Counted from the stretch's first letter, positions 43,452-52,467 are shown. The stretch: 64,000 bases of DNA from Cupriavidus gilardii (GCF_008801915.1 NZ_VZOV01000006.1:186001-250000); one strand, 5' to 3'. The notes: generated by a model not told the origin, from the sequence alone. A program made the numbers and translations.

Positions 43452-43829
43452 ATGACGACAAGTTACCGGCAACTGACGCAGGACGTGGTGGCTCACCTGG
43501 CGCCCCTGCACAAGGGAGTGCCGCAGGTCATGAAGAGTTTTGGTGAGATGGGCAAGGCAGCGATCGCCGACGGCGCACTCGACGCCAAGACGAAAGAGCT
43601 GATCGCGTTGGCGATCGGCGTGGCCGCGCGGTGCGATGGCTGCATCGGCTTTCATGCCAAGGCATTGGTCAAGCTCGGCGCGACGGCTGCGGAGGTCCAT
43701 GAGGCCCTGGGCGTGGCCATCTATATGGGAGGGGGTCCGTCGGCGATGTACGCATCGAACGCGGTGGCCGCCTTCAACGAGTTCGCGGCGCTGTCCAGCA
43801 TTCCGGGCGCGCCGGCCAGCGCCCCGTAG
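43452..43829 (+). CDS. Carboxymuconolactone decarboxylase/AhpD-family protein
   Basis: A 125-residue helical protein with the AhpD-like redox motif CDGCIGFHAKALVKLGA (Cys about 59 and 62, then His) and the flanking LDAKTKELIALAIGVAARC. Members with CxxC-x3-H act as alkylhydroperoxidase-like thiol enzymes; true decarboxylases lack the CxxC. ATG 43452 follows AGGAG by 6 bp. It is 76 bp after the MFS gene on the same strand, and a DsrE-like gene follows. Confidence 0.88.
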   Translation: MTTSYRQLTQDVVAHLAPLHKGVPQVMKSFGEMGKAAIADGALDAKTKELIALAIGVAARCDGCIGFHAKALVKLGATAAEVHEALGVAIYMGGGPSAMYASNAVAAFNEFAALSSIPGAPASAP

Positions 43830-43939
43830 CCTGGGCCCGGTCCGTCGTGCGGCGCCGCGGACCGCCTGCATCCGGTGCCAGAGCTTTGCACCCTCCAACT
43901 CGCATCCCCACAGTCGCTGTTTATCACAAGGACCTAGCC

Positions 43940-44311
43940 ATGCAGACCACCGACTTCGTTGCGACCATTTTTGACGGAAGAAGCAATCCCAACAAGGTGA
44001 CCGTGACCTTCATCATGGCGCTCAACGCGCTGCTCAAGGGACATACGGCGACCATCATCCTGATGGTGGAAGCCGTGGAACTGGGACAACCCGGCGCGGC
44101 CGCTGGATTGGACATCGGCAAGCCTTTCGAACCCGTTGCCGATCTGCTGGAGAAATTCTTGGAAAAGGGAGGTCGCATTGCCATCTGCGGCTCGTGCATG
44201 ATCCACAACGGTATGACCGCCGCGCAGATGGACCCGCGTTTTAGCGTCATCAACGCACCCGATGTGGTGGAGTTGCTGATGGGCGCCAGGGGGTCCTTGC
44301 AAGTGACCTGA
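43940..44311 (+). CDS. DsrE-family protein
   Basis: A 123-residue cytoplasmic protein with the DsrE fold pattern: NKVTVTFIMALNALLKGHTATIILMVEAVELG, then a Cys pair in AICGSCMIHNGM (about 85-88) where DsrE proteins have their conserved Cys. ATG 43940 follows AAGGA. It is unlike the other DsrE-type protein at 14800-15123 apart from the fold, so it is not a duplicate. A sulfane-sulfur carrier or thiol-linked role is possible. Confidence 0.85.
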   Translation: MQTTDFVATIFDGRSNPNKVTVTFIMALNALLKGHTATIILMVEAVELGQPGAAAGLDIGKPFEPVADLLEKFLEKGGRIAICGSCMIHNGMTAAQMDPRFSVINAPDVVELLMGARGSLQVT

Positions 44312-44370
44312 GCCCAGCCATGACGCGGTCGCGCATCGCTGGCCGAGGCCGGTAGCGCGCGTCTTGAAGA

Positions 44371-45165
44371 TCAAGCATTCAGTTGGACCTTGTGCGCCTT
44401 CTTGTTCACGAAATCGCCCAGGCGCTCCTGCACATCGTCACCCTGCTGGATCATGGCCATCACCAGCCCCTCGGTGAACAGCCCGTCCGTGGCCGACATG
44501 TCGGCGATGCGGCTGATGGCGCTGACGATGGCGTAGTTTGAAAGGGGCGCATTGCCCGCGATCTTCTTTGCGAGGGTCAGGGCGAACTCGGGTGCGGGCG
44601 TGTCGCCTTTCGCGATGTCGCATACGTAGTGGGCCAAACCCAGTTCGCGGCCCTCCCGCGCATCGAGGACCCGTCCGGTGAGCATCATCTCCACCATGCG
44701 AGGGGCGGAGATGATCCGCGCAGTGCGCACCGTGGCGCCGCCGCCCGTGAAGATGCCTCGGGTGCCCTCGGGCAGTGCGAAGAAGGTGCGGCTGTCGGCA
44801 ACGCGCACGTGGGCTGCGCTGGCCAGTTCCAGCCCGCCGCCCACGACCGCTCCCTGCAGGCAGGCGACCACGGGAATGCCGCCATGCTGGATCTTGTCGA
44901 ACGCGCGGTGCCAGCCCTGGCAGACGCGCATGAACTCGACGCCGCTGCGTGCCTTGTCGTGATGTTCCTTGAGGTCCAGGCCGGCACAGAAGTGATCGCC
45001 CTTGGCCGTCAGGAGGATGGCCCGGATGTGGCTGGGCACCGCTGAGAAATAGGCGTCGATGGCGGCGATCGCTTCCTCATTGAGCGCGTTGCGCTTGTGC
45101 GCCATGTTGAGCGTGACGATGCCGATGTTGTCTTGTTCGGAGGTCAGCAGAATGGGCTCGGACAT
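44371..45165 (-). CDS. Enoyl-CoA hydratase/isomerase (crotonase) family protein
   Basis: A 264-residue crotonase. It has the oxyanion-hole segments GDHFCAGLDLKEH near 55-67 and GAVVGGGLELASAAHVRVAD near 106-125, and a position-specific Glu in ALPEGTRGIFTGGG. ATG 45165 follows AAGGAGAACTTC; upstream frame is not coding. Glu at the second site suggests hydratase or isomerase activity on an acyl-CoA; the substrate is unknown. It is convergent with the DsrE gene and divergent from the AraC regulator. Confidence 0.9.
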   Translation of the reverse strand: MSEPILLTSEQDNIGIVTLNMAHKRNALNEEAIAAIDAYFSAVPSHIRAILLTAKGDHFCAGLDLKEHHDKARSGVEFMRVCQGWHRAFDKIQHGGIPVVACLQGAVVGGGLELASAAHVRVADSRTFFALPEGTRGIFTGGGATVRTARIISAPRMVEMMLTGRVLDAREGRELGLAHYVCDIAKGDTPAPEFALTLAKKIAGNAPLSNYAIVSAISRIADMSATDGLFTEGLVMAMIQQGDDVQERLGDFVNKKAHKVQLNA

Positions 45166-45429
45166 GAAGTTCTCCTTGCAGTGGGTCATGAACATGGTGG
45201 TCTGCGGCGGGCAGGTCGATATGCTCGGTCCGGCAGGCATCGGCCGCCTCGCCGCTGCGGTGACGGCATGGCCCGCACTGAAGCGGACCATCCGTTCAAG
45301 GCCGAGGATCTATGCCAATGTTGCCAATTCTTGCGCACTGAGCCTGGCCTGGGCGCGAAGTGCAGAGAGACCGCCGGAATCGCGGTCGAACCTCGCAGCC
45401 GATACTATTGAGGGGCCTTTACCTTTTCC

Positions 45430-46572
45430 ATGCCCGTAGATTACTTACCGGGGATGCTGGGCTCAATTGCCAATAGCGCCGTGAAATTTGCAAAAACTGA
45501 CAATCTCGTCAGGCCGCCAAGAGGACTTCCTGCGAGCCCAAATGCCGTCGCGGCGGCCACGGTCTCATGCGATCTGGTGGAGGACCTGCTGCGCAGCCTG
45601 CGCTCGCTGTGCTCGGACCAGGCCCTGGATCGCTGCCTGCAGCAGGCCGGCATCGTGAAGGCATTCATCAGCCACCCCGGCTCGCGTCTGACGCACGATC
45701 AACTGGTCGGGCTGTACCGACGAAGCGCCGCTGCCACCGGCGATGAAATGATGGGACTGTGGAGCCGGCCCATACGGACCGGCGCTTTGAAGTACATCGT
45801 CCGAGCGGTCATGGACGCGCCAAGCATCGAGGTAGCGCTGTATCGCTTCACGCAGGTCTGGAACCTGCTGCTGGACGACTACAGGCTGAGTCTCACGAAG
45901 GCAGACGCCTCCTTGCGCTTGGAACTTGTCCCGCGGTCTTCCAAAGCGGGGGGGAACCGATTCGGGCACGCACTGATGCTGAAGCTGACGCACGGCATCG
46001 TGTCATGGCTCGCCGGCCGAGAGGTCCCGGTGCGCAGTGTGGCCTTCGCTTTTCCACGCCCATCATTTGCAGCCGACTATTCGATCCTGTTTCCGGCCCC
46101 GATCGATTTCTGCGGACCCCTCTCTCAGATCACCTTTCACGCCGAACTCGCAAAGGTCCGGCCGAAACGCAGCGCGTCCGACGCGCGCAGCTTCCTGGAG
46201 CGGGCGCCGCGCGACTGGATTTTCACCTCCTACCACCAGCACGCCCTCCGGCTGAAGGTGCGTGAGCTGCTGCATGTGGATCTCGGACGGACGCTGGACG
46301 ATGTTTCCAGCCGGCTGCACATGTCCTCGCGGACATTGATGCGCAAGCTGCAGCAGGAAGGGCTGTCGTTCCAGGGCATCAAGGATGAGTTGCGCAGGGA
46401 TCTGGCCATCCTCCACCTTGTGCGCAACGACAGCTCACTGGAGGAGATATCCGATGCTTTGGGCTTCAGTGCCCCTGCCGTCTTCCACCGCGCGTTCCGC
46501 CACTGGACGGGTATGACCCCCGGACGATACCGGGCGGCGCAGCAGGGCATTTCCCATGGGGTTACGCTCTGA
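45430..46572 (+). CDS. AraC-family transcriptional regulator (OruR/ArgR-like)
   Basis: A 380-residue regulator: an N-terminal arabinose-binding-domain-of-AraC-type region (DUF4880/OruR-like, about 60-240) and a C-terminal double HTH with LDDVSSRLHMSSRTLMRKLQ and SLEEISDALGFSAPAVFHRAFRHWTGMTPGRYR. Regulators of this class often control adjacent lipid or amino-acid catabolic genes; the divergent crotonase gene 264 bp away is the obvious target. Near the start is a low-complexity stretch of uncertain reality. Confidence 0.9.
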   Translation: MPVDYLPGMLGSIANSAVKFAKTDNLVRPPRGLPASPNAVAAATVSCDLVEDLLRSLRSLCSDQALDRCLQQAGIVKAFISHPGSRLTHDQLVGLYRRSAAATGDEMMGLWSRPIRTGALKYIVRAVMDAPSIEVALYRFTQVWNLLLDDYRLSLTKADASLRLELVPRSSKAGGNRFGHALMLKLTHGIVSWLAGREVPVRSVAFAFPRPSFAADYSILFPAPIDFCGPLSQITFHAELAKVRPKRSASDARSFLERAPRDWIFTSYHQHALRLKVRELLHVDLGRTLDDVSSRLHMSSRTLMRKLQQEGLSFQGIKDELRRDLAILHLVRNDSSLEEISDALGFSAPAVFHRAFRHWTGMTPGRYRAAQQGISHGVTL

Positions 46573-46619
46573 CCTGTGCACCGAAGAGCGGGCATCCGGA
46601 CCGCGCCCACTGGATATCC

Positions 46620-48512
46620 TCATTTCGCAGCCAGCGAGACTTCACGCCCCGCCTCCTCGTTGAAGAGGCACAAGTAGGGGTTGTTGGGCGGCACTCGCTC
46701 GAACAACGCACCGGGCTGCGTCAACAGGTAGCCGTGCAACTGCCGCGATTTGCGCGGCCCTGAGACGTGACAAGTCCAGATGTTCAGGCCGCTGGCCTGC
46801 TTGCGGTGCGCGGCCAGCTTCTCGAAGCGCTTTTGTGCCCACTGCCACGGCTCCAGTTTTTCCTGGCGGGCAATGGCTGCCAACTGCGGATGCTCTTGAG
46901 CGTATCGCTGGAACACTCCTGGGCTGACCAAGTATGCGGTATCGCTGACGGTATGCACGAGTGCCTTCGCGTCATTGATGATGAGCCGACGCGAGGCAAT
47001 CCCCTGTTTCAGCCATGCCATGAAGTGCTCGCCAGATGGCTGCACCGTTGTCGCTGCTGGTGTGGCCGCGGGCGCCGGTGATGAGGGTGAAGATGCCACG
47101 ATCGATGGTGGTGGTGCTTCAGGGCGTGTGGCAGAGAGTTCGGTGGGGATGGTTGACTCATCCTGCTGTGTGGCGGACGAATCGCCCATTCCTACCATCG
47201 TCAGCAGATCCTCCATGACGTCGGGCATGGCCTCAGCCAGGGGGGCGATAATTGGGTCAGCAGCGCTGCCGCCTTCCCATGGCGGCGATTCCTGACCTCC
47301 TGGGGTCGGTTTCGCCGCGACCTCCGGCGACGATGCCGCAGCGGCGTGCTTCTCGACAGGTGACGTGTCGATCGCTACCGTCCCGGCGAACGGCGCCGGT
47401 CGCTCGCCAGCCTCCCAGATCAGCGCAGGTGCGAGGCGCAGCAGCGTGAATGAGTGGGTCCAGCCGGCGTTGCTGGTCACGGTCGCCCGCCAGACCGCCT
47501 TCCCGTCCAGTGTGGGCTGCAACATGCCGTGGTCCTGCAGCACGTTGAAGACGGCGGTGTTGTTCGCAGGGATGCCATCGATGCCCTGCGATAACAGGTG
47601 CGCGCGCAGCTTGTCCGAGACCGTCTTGCTCACCAGCCACAAGGCATCCTCGGTGAGCCAGCCATCGGAGGCCTCGGGCTGATTCAACTTCAACTCTTCC
47701 TTGAGCAGGTAGCGCAACCCGTCAAGCAGCTTGCGTTGCAGCGCGTGCTTGGGCGCGGCCATGGCGCGCGCCGGATCGCCGCCCAGTTCCTGGGCCACGG
47801 AGGCGCGGTCGGCCTGCACCACGAGTTCGCCCAGCACACCGGCATGCTCGTACTGGCCGGCCAGGACGTAGAGCAGCGGTCCCCACAGGTCGCGATAGTC
47901 ACTGAGCCAGTCCAGGAGTTGGGTGTCCAGCAGTTGGCGGTAGAGCAAGCCCGTCGCCGCGCTGTGCAGGCGGTATTCGCGATCGTCGCGGTAGCGGAAG
48001 CGGTACGGCTGGTGCAGCGGACCGTACCACGGGTGCCACAGCGAGCCATCGGCCAGTTCGACGTGCAGATCGACGGCGATCTTGCCGATGTCGTGCAACA
48101 ACGCGGCATAGGCGACCGCAGCAGTCCAGGCTTCAGCCTGCGCAGCTTGGTCCTCGGGGCTTGCGCCGATGGGAAGCAGATGGGACTGCCGCAGCTTGAG
48201 GGCATAGGCAACGATCTCCAGGCCATGGTCGAGCATCCCGCCCGGGTACGCATGATGATGCGATTCGGAAGCCGGGAAGGCCTGAACCAGTTCGGCGTAG
48301 CGCTCCAGCGGCGCGCGGTACAGGACGGCGAACTGCTTGCGCGACAGAGACGTGCGCTGCCAGATGTGCTCCAGCAGCTTCTGCCGACGCGGGGTGGCCA
48401 GCAGCGATGCGGCCGACTCGGGCCGCATCAACCCTTTCGGGAGGTCGGATGCGGGTGGTGGCGTTGGAGCGGTAGCGACCGCGGGCCGTTTTCGCTGGAA
48501 CAGGGAAAGCAT
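46620..48512 (-). CDS. traI: MobH-family conjugative relaxase (TraI_2 domain)
   Basis: Nicks the ICE at oriT and leads the single strand into the recipient. The 630-residue product has the TraI_2/HD-type relaxase domain (about 30-330) with HHHAYPGGMLDHGLEI (His85-87, Asp95, His96) and ALLHDIGKI (His140, Asp141). A Pro/Ala/Ser-rich linker (about 400-510) and a C-terminal DUF1528-type domain follow. ATG 48512 gives the family start MLSLFQRK; the open frame runs 500 codons further upstream only as shadow. MobH is the relaxase of ICEclc and PFGI-1 elements. Confidence 0.93.
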   Translation of the reverse strand: MLSLFQRKRPAVATAPTPPPASDLPKGLMRPESAASLLATPRRQKLLEHIWQRTSLSRKQFAVLYRAPLERYAELVQAFPASESHHHAYPGGMLDHGLEIVAYALKLRQSHLLPIGASPEDQAAQAEAWTAAVAYAALLHDIGKIAVDLHVELADGSLWHPWYGPLHQPYRFRYRDDREYRLHSAATGLLYRQLLDTQLLDWLSDYRDLWGPLLYVLAGQYEHAGVLGELVVQADRASVAQELGGDPARAMAAPKHALQRKLLDGLRYLLKEELKLNQPEASDGWLTEDALWLVSKTVSDKLRAHLLSQGIDGIPANNTAVFNVLQDHGMLQPTLDGKAVWRATVTSNAGWTHSFTLLRLAPALIWEAGERPAPFAGTVAIDTSPVEKHAAAASSPEVAAKPTPGGQESPPWEGGSAADPIIAPLAEAMPDVMEDLLTMVGMGDSSATQQDESTIPTELSATRPEAPPPSIVASSPSSPAPAATPAATTVQPSGEHFMAWLKQGIASRRLIINDAKALVHTVSDTAYLVSPGVFQRYAQEHPQLAAIARQEKLEPWQWAQKRFEKLAAHRKQASGLNIWTCHVSGPRKSRQLHGYLLTQPGALFERVPPNNPYLCLFNEEAGREVSLAAK

Positions 48513-48542
48513 GTGGGTGTCCTGATGACGGGCCGATCGGGA

Positions 48543-48617
48543 GGCCTTTTGGCCTTTTCGAGGTAGGGCCTTTCCCCTTGCACCCCGTTCCCTTGCCATT
48601 TCGGCCCTCTGGCCTTT
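48543..48617. repeat. GGCCTTT repeats upstream of the relaxase, possible oriT
   Basis: GGCCTTT occurs four times (48543, 48551, 48567 and 48611) in a pyrimidine-rich stretch just upstream of traI. This lies in the 315-bp gap between traI and the toxin-antitoxin genes, the rest of which holds the antitoxin promoter. oriT is often next to the relaxase gene, so this is a candidate relaxase or accessory-factor binding region. There is no direct evidence of a nick site. Confidence 0.4.
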
Positions 48618-48756
48618 CACCGTTTCGGTATAGCGGGGCACGGGATGCGATTCCAGCGTCAATGGGGAACTCGGTGGAATGGATTGGACGGCGAGCCGGT
48701 GCTGGTCGCGCTCTATGCTGAGTGGACGCCGCTTCCGCCGGGCAGGTTCTCGAAAG

Positions 48757-48794
48757 GCGACAAAGTTGACAAAAGCGACAATAGAGACTAGAGT
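48757..48794 (+). promoter_or_regulatory. Promoter and repeated operator of the RES-Xre module
   Basis: Three tandem 9-bp repeats, GCGACAAAG, TTGACAAAA, GCGACAATA (48757-48783), overlap a -35 TTGACA (48766-48771). TAGAGT at 48789-48794 is a -10 with 17-bp spacing. The antitoxin start is 34 bp further on. Repeats across the -35 suit autorepression by the antitoxin or toxin-antitoxin complex. Confidence 0.65.
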
Positions 48795-48827
48795 GAATCC
48801 TGTCTCAAACCTGCCTGGGAGATCACC

Positions 48828-49454
48828 ATGCCCAATGCCATTGAATTCATTGCCGATCGCCTGCCGCGCGTCACGGTGGAGGATGTGCGCCGCTTCGCGG
48901 ATACCGTCGAAATCCGGGATGCGCCGGCTTTCGCGGCCGAGTTGCAGGCTTTCATTCACGAGCGCGTGGAGGCGGTGAAGCTGCCCGCCAACTTGGACGG
49001 AGAGACGGTGGGGCAGGCCCTGGCACGCAAGGCGGCCGCGCTGCGCACCGAAACGCGCTGGGCACCGACTGAAACCGACGTCCAGCGAGGCCGCGCCGTG
49101 TTGCTGGAAGCCTTCAACCAGCCGCATAACCTGCCGATCCCCGAGTACGCCAAGCTGGCGGACAAGTCGCGCCAGCAGATCTACAAGGACATCCTCGCCC
49201 GTCGGCTGTTGGCGCTGAACGTGGGGCCGCGCGGTCAGAAGCTGCCCGACTGGCAGCTCGACCCGGTAAAGCAGCAGTTGACCCAAACCGTGCTTCAGGA
49301 GGTCGAGGGCATCGACCCCTGGACGATCTACCGCGCGCTGTCCGAACCGCTCGAAGGCTTGGGCGGCCGCTCGCCGGTGGATGCGGTGACGCACAGCACG
49401 ATCGATGACGTGGCCGATGCCGTGTTCAACGTACTGGGCGTTCAGGTGCATTGA
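48828..49454 (+). CDS. Xre/MbcA/ParS-type antitoxin
   Basis: A 208-residue antitoxin expected to neutralise the RES toxin encoded 12 bp downstream. The N-terminal 90 residues are charged and helical. Residues 91-150 contain a DNA-binding-like segment (LPIPEYAKLADKSRQQIYKD). The C-terminus (about 155-205) has the toxin-binding pattern DPWTIYRALSEPLEGLGGRSPVDAV. Residues 102-146 match integrase residues 507-551 at 23 of 45 positions by hand count. It probably represses its own promoter through the repeats at 48757. Confidence 0.85.
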   Translation: MPNAIEFIADRLPRVTVEDVRRFADTVEIRDAPAFAAELQAFIHERVEAVKLPANLDGETVGQALARKAAALRTETRWAPTETDVQRGRAVLLEAFNQPHNLPIPEYAKLADKSRQQIYKDILARRLLALNVGPRGQKLPDWQLDPVKQQLTQTVLQEVEGIDPWTIYRALSEPLEGLGGRSPVDAVTHSTIDDVADAVFNVLGVQVH

Positions 49455-49466
49455 AGCGAGATCGCC

Positions 49467-50099
49467 ATGAGCCACGAGCTGCCTTCGTTCCTGATCGATG
49501 CCGGTGAACTGCTCCAGCATGTGAGCCGCGTCGTCTATCGGGGCAGCCCGCTGTACTATGGCCGCAGCAGCACCAATCGCTACGATGACCCGGCGCGGGC
49601 CTACGGCGTGCTCTACCTGGGGCGCGACCTGCCCACGGCGCTGATGGAGTCGGTGTTTCATAAGCACCAGTGGCTTGCGGACACGAAGCGCTCGATCGCG
49701 CTGAAAGAAGTCCAGGCCCGGATGGTGCGCGCAGTAGGCGTGATGGACGATGTGCTCTTGGCCGACCTCACGGCGCCGGGCGTCATGGCGGGCTACTTCG
49801 GCCTGAACCTGGAGCAGTTGGCCAGCCGCGACTACACGCACACGCAGCAAGTGTCCGCCCAGGTGCATGCAATTCTCGGAGACGACGGCCAAGCGCTGTT
49901 CGACGGGGTGCTCTATCCGTCGCGCAACAACTATCCCGCCAAGAGCATCGCCCTGTTCGAGCGTGCGGCAGCAAAGGTAGGCGTTGTCGATGACATCGAC
50001 CTGGTGGACCATGTGGACTGGCCGCACTTCGTTGCCACGTATCGCGTCGACGTGGAGCCTGACCCCGGCCCGGTGGAACCGGATGACGAAGCGTCATGA
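49467..50099 (+). CDS. RES-domain toxin
   Basis: RES toxins (ParT, MbcT, Res) consume NAD+ or transfer ADP-ribose. The 210-residue product has the RES-domain order: Arg in VVYRGSPLYYG, STNRYDDPARAYGVLYLG and DLPTALMESVFHK. Arg38, Tyr50 and Glu61 fit the conserved catalytic triad positions. It starts 12 bp after the antitoxin. As a toxin-antitoxin module beside the relaxase it probably stabilises the ICE; most RES toxins are shorter (about 150-200 residues) but of the same form. Confidence 0.87.
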   Translation: MSHELPSFLIDAGELLQHVSRVVYRGSPLYYGRSSTNRYDDPARAYGVLYLGRDLPTALMESVFHKHQWLADTKRSIALKEVQARMVRAVGVMDDVLLADLTAPGVMAGYFGLNLEQLASRDYTHTQQVSAQVHAILGDDGQALFDGVLYPSRNNYPAKSIALFERAAAKVGVVDDIDLVDHVDWPHFVATYRVDVEPDPGPVEPDDEAS

Positions 50100-50172
50100 A
50101 GCACTTTGAAGCCCGCAGCAGAATGAAATGGACCAAATTGGAATAGGCATCCCTCAGTAGCAGGAGACGACC

Positions 50173-50532
50173 ATGAGCACCACGACCCGCATCAGCACTG
50201 CGGAACGCCTCGGCCGCGCCCTTGGCCGCGGGTGGCGCGCCTATGCGCGCAGCGAACGTCGGGCGTCGAACTGGTTGGTGTCCAAGGGTGTGCCGTTGGC
50301 TGCCGCCGCCGCGCTGCTGTGGGCCGGCAAACTGGCTGTCCTGGGGCTGCTGCTCTACGTTGCTTTCTGGCTGGCGTTGCTGCTGGTCGCGCTGGTGTTT
50401 GTGGCCCGGGGGCACGATACCGTCGAATGGGAGCCGCCCGAACCAGAGTGGCGGCACGGGCACGCCGGTTTTGGCCTCTATACCCACGATGAGTATCGGA
50501 TAGATTCACATGATCCATCTGATGAGACCTAG
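50173..50532 (+). CDS. DUF3742-family ICE membrane protein
   Basis: A 119-residue protein of a family found almost only on ICEs of this type. It shows the basic start RISTAERLGRALGRGWRAYARSERR, then two closely spaced membrane helices (about 45-80) and an acidic, aromatic tail. The function is unknown; the location near TraG hints at a part in transfer. It is convergent with the TraG gene, 15 bp apart. Confidence 0.85.
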   Translation: MSTTTRISTAERLGRALGRGWRAYARSERRASNWLVSKGVPLAAAAALLWAGKLAVLGLLLYVAFWLALLLVALVFVARGHDTVEWEPPEPEWRHGHAGFGLYTHDEYRIDSHDPSDET

Positions 50533-50547
50533 CGAAGAAGCAAGGCA

Positions 50548-52095
50548 CTACTTCCTCTTGCTGGGTGTCGATGCCCACTTCATAGCGCCGCCAAAGGCCA
50601 TGTCGGCGGCTTTGCCGCCGGCCGCTTTGGCGCCTGCCGTACCAGCAGCAAGCCCTTGCAACATGCCCCCCACGGCGTAGCCCGCCCATCCCAAGGCGGT
50701 TACCCAGAACAAGGGCAGCACGATGAACATCGTCGCCATGACGAAATTCAACAGCATGTCTCCGAAGGCATTGTTGAGGCCCATGACCGGATCGAAATTC
50801 GTATGCGGCCGGTTCCATCCCCAGCCCCATCCGTAGAGCGCGTCCAGAATGGTGCTGTCGATCCAGCGCGCGAGTTGGAACCAGAAATCCACGAAGAACA
50901 GCGCAAACTGCACCACGCTGACCGTCACGAGTGTTTTCAGGTTGTAGGTGCTAACCATGAGCACCACCGGAATGCAGACAACCAGCGCCATCTTCAAGAG
51001 CGCCAGCACCATCGGAAGAGCCTGGCGCATTGCATCCATGGAGGGGAAGTAGCCCAGCGAGCCTACCGCCAGTCCTACGTCGGCCGCCGCCCGGGTGATG
51101 ATGTTTGGGTCGGTCATTTCGATCTGGCCACCGTAGTCCGTATAGACGCTGCCTTGGTTCAGCTTCTGCTGTCGCGGTGACGCGATCGCGCGGATCACCG
51201 AATCGTCCACCTCGGCACGGCTCAGGAAGCCAGCCCAGCCCGCCAGGCGATTGAGCAGGCTCGGGTCCACCTGACCCAGCAAGCGTGCCCGCAGTCCATT
51301 GCTGCCATCGGCCCACCATTGCCTGCAGGTCGGATAGCCGCCGCCGCTGGCCACCTGCGCAAGCCCTGCGTCGCGCGTGCTGTCATAGGGCCAGTCCTCG
51401 CGCGGGGTGCTGGAACGGTATGTGTCGTAGTAGCCGTTCGTGTCCGTGAAGAAGCGTGAGCCGATCCAGGTTACGTCGTGCAGCTGCTGCTCATCGAGTT
51501 GAGGCCGCTGCATGAACAATTTCGCCCGCGCAGCCCCATAGCAATCCCGCGAGAAATCCGCTACTTCCTGAGCCAACACTGGGTCGTCAATGCGAGTCGC
51601 GTCGATCTCCATGCGCATCTGCCGCAGGTCCGTGCCGCACGGGATCGCTGCCACTGAAGCGCCCGTGACGGCGCGCGAGAGCGCGTGCATGAACGCCCAC
51701 CACACCGGCACCTTCGCCGACTGGTTGTTGATGGTGCTGAAAGATTGCGACCAGCCGGTATTCGAGGGCTGCGGCACACTGACCTGGCATTGCGCCGAGC
51801 GCGAGCTGTCGTACTGGATGGTGTTGAGGTCCACGTCGATGAACGGGATGCCCGCGAACATCACCACCACGATGGCGACGAAGACCCGGTTCTCGATGCG
51901 GGCGGCGCTCAGCACGCCTTTATTGCCCTCGTCGGCGCCTTCTGCACGGGCCTTCAACCACTCCTGCACGATGATCGCCACGAAAGGCAGCGCGAAGACG
52001 CCGCTGGATACCAGCACGGCCCAGATGCCGTTGTTGACGATCCAGGACACCAGCGTAAGGTAATACTCCAGGTAGTCGGTCGTGAACAGAGTCAT
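50548..52095 (-). CDS. traG: Conjugal transfer protein TraG, N-terminal domain family
   Basis: A 515-residue polytopic membrane protein with hydrophobic helices near 10-45, 75-90, 370-460 and 465-490, and a Cys-containing periplasmic central part. This is the TraG-N (PF07916) family of F-like and ICE T4SS, involved in mating-pair stabilisation and pilus assembly; the long C-terminal periplasmic domain of F TraG is absent. It is the last gene of the minus-strand transfer block as seen here. Confidence 0.87.
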   Translation of the reverse strand: MTLFTTDYLEYYLTLVSWIVNNGIWAVLVSSGVFALPFVAIIVQEWLKARAEGADEGNKGVLSAARIENRVFVAIVVVMFAGIPFIDVDLNTIQYDSSRSAQCQVSVPQPSNTGWSQSFSTINNQSAKVPVWWAFMHALSRAVTGASVAAIPCGTDLRQMRMEIDATRIDDPVLAQEVADFSRDCYGAARAKLFMQRPQLDEQQLHDVTWIGSRFFTDTNGYYDTYRSSTPREDWPYDSTRDAGLAQVASGGGYPTCRQWWADGSNGLRARLLGQVDPSLLNRLAGWAGFLSRAEVDDSVIRAIASPRQQKLNQGSVYTDYGGQIEMTDPNIITRAAADVGLAVGSLGYFPSMDAMRQALPMVLALLKMALVVCIPVVLMVSTYNLKTLVTVSVVQFALFFVDFWFQLARWIDSTILDALYGWGWGWNRPHTNFDPVMGLNNAFGDMLLNFVMATMFIVLPLFWVTALGWAGYAVGGMLQGLAAGTAGAKAAGGKAADMAFGGAMKWASTPSKRK

Positions 52096-52110
52096 GGCCC
52101 GAATCTCCTC

Positions 52111-52467
52111 TCAGCCCTGCATCAACAGGCTGGCTTCCAGCGCCACGATGGCGACGACGCCTGCGATCTCGGTGCGCACCAGGCGGTGCCGCGCCTGGGC
52201 GTCGTCCTCACGTACCAGCAGCCGGCGGCGCATCCAGATCCACCCGTACACCGTCGCCCCGTATAGACACAGCCGCCACACGAATAAGTAACCCGCAGCG
52301 GCGGCGAGCCACCGCTCCCAGCCGGCAACGCTGCCGACCAGGTAGATGCCGGCGATGTTGGCCGCGACCGCGGCGGCAACGATCAGCACCGTCCACAGCA
52401 GCGCCTTCGCCGCGCGCCGGCTGAACAGCCAGCGCAAGGGGCGCCAAGTCATGCGCGCCGCGCTCAT
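52111..52467 (-). CDS. Conserved ICE membrane protein, unknown function
   Basis: A 118-residue protein with three to four hydrophobic segments (about 20-48, 55-75 and 98-116) and a basic start. I do not recognise a named family. Position between TraG and the PFL_4711 family gene, with a 4-bp overlap with the latter, marks it as part of the transfer operon. A small T4SS membrane accessory is the natural guess. Confidence 0.75.
   Translation of the reverse strand: MSAARMTWRPLRWLFSRRAAKALLWTVLIVAAAVAANIAGIYLVGSVAGWERWLAAAAGYLFVWRLCLYGATVYGWIWMRRRLLVREDDAQARHRLVRTEIAGVVAIVALEASLLMQG

Noticed and set aside
48513-50027. A 505-codon upstream extension of the relaxase frame on the minus strand
   Set aside because: It runs antisense through the RES toxin and antitoxin genes, shows no family similarity, and the relaxase family start MLSLFQRK lies at 48512.
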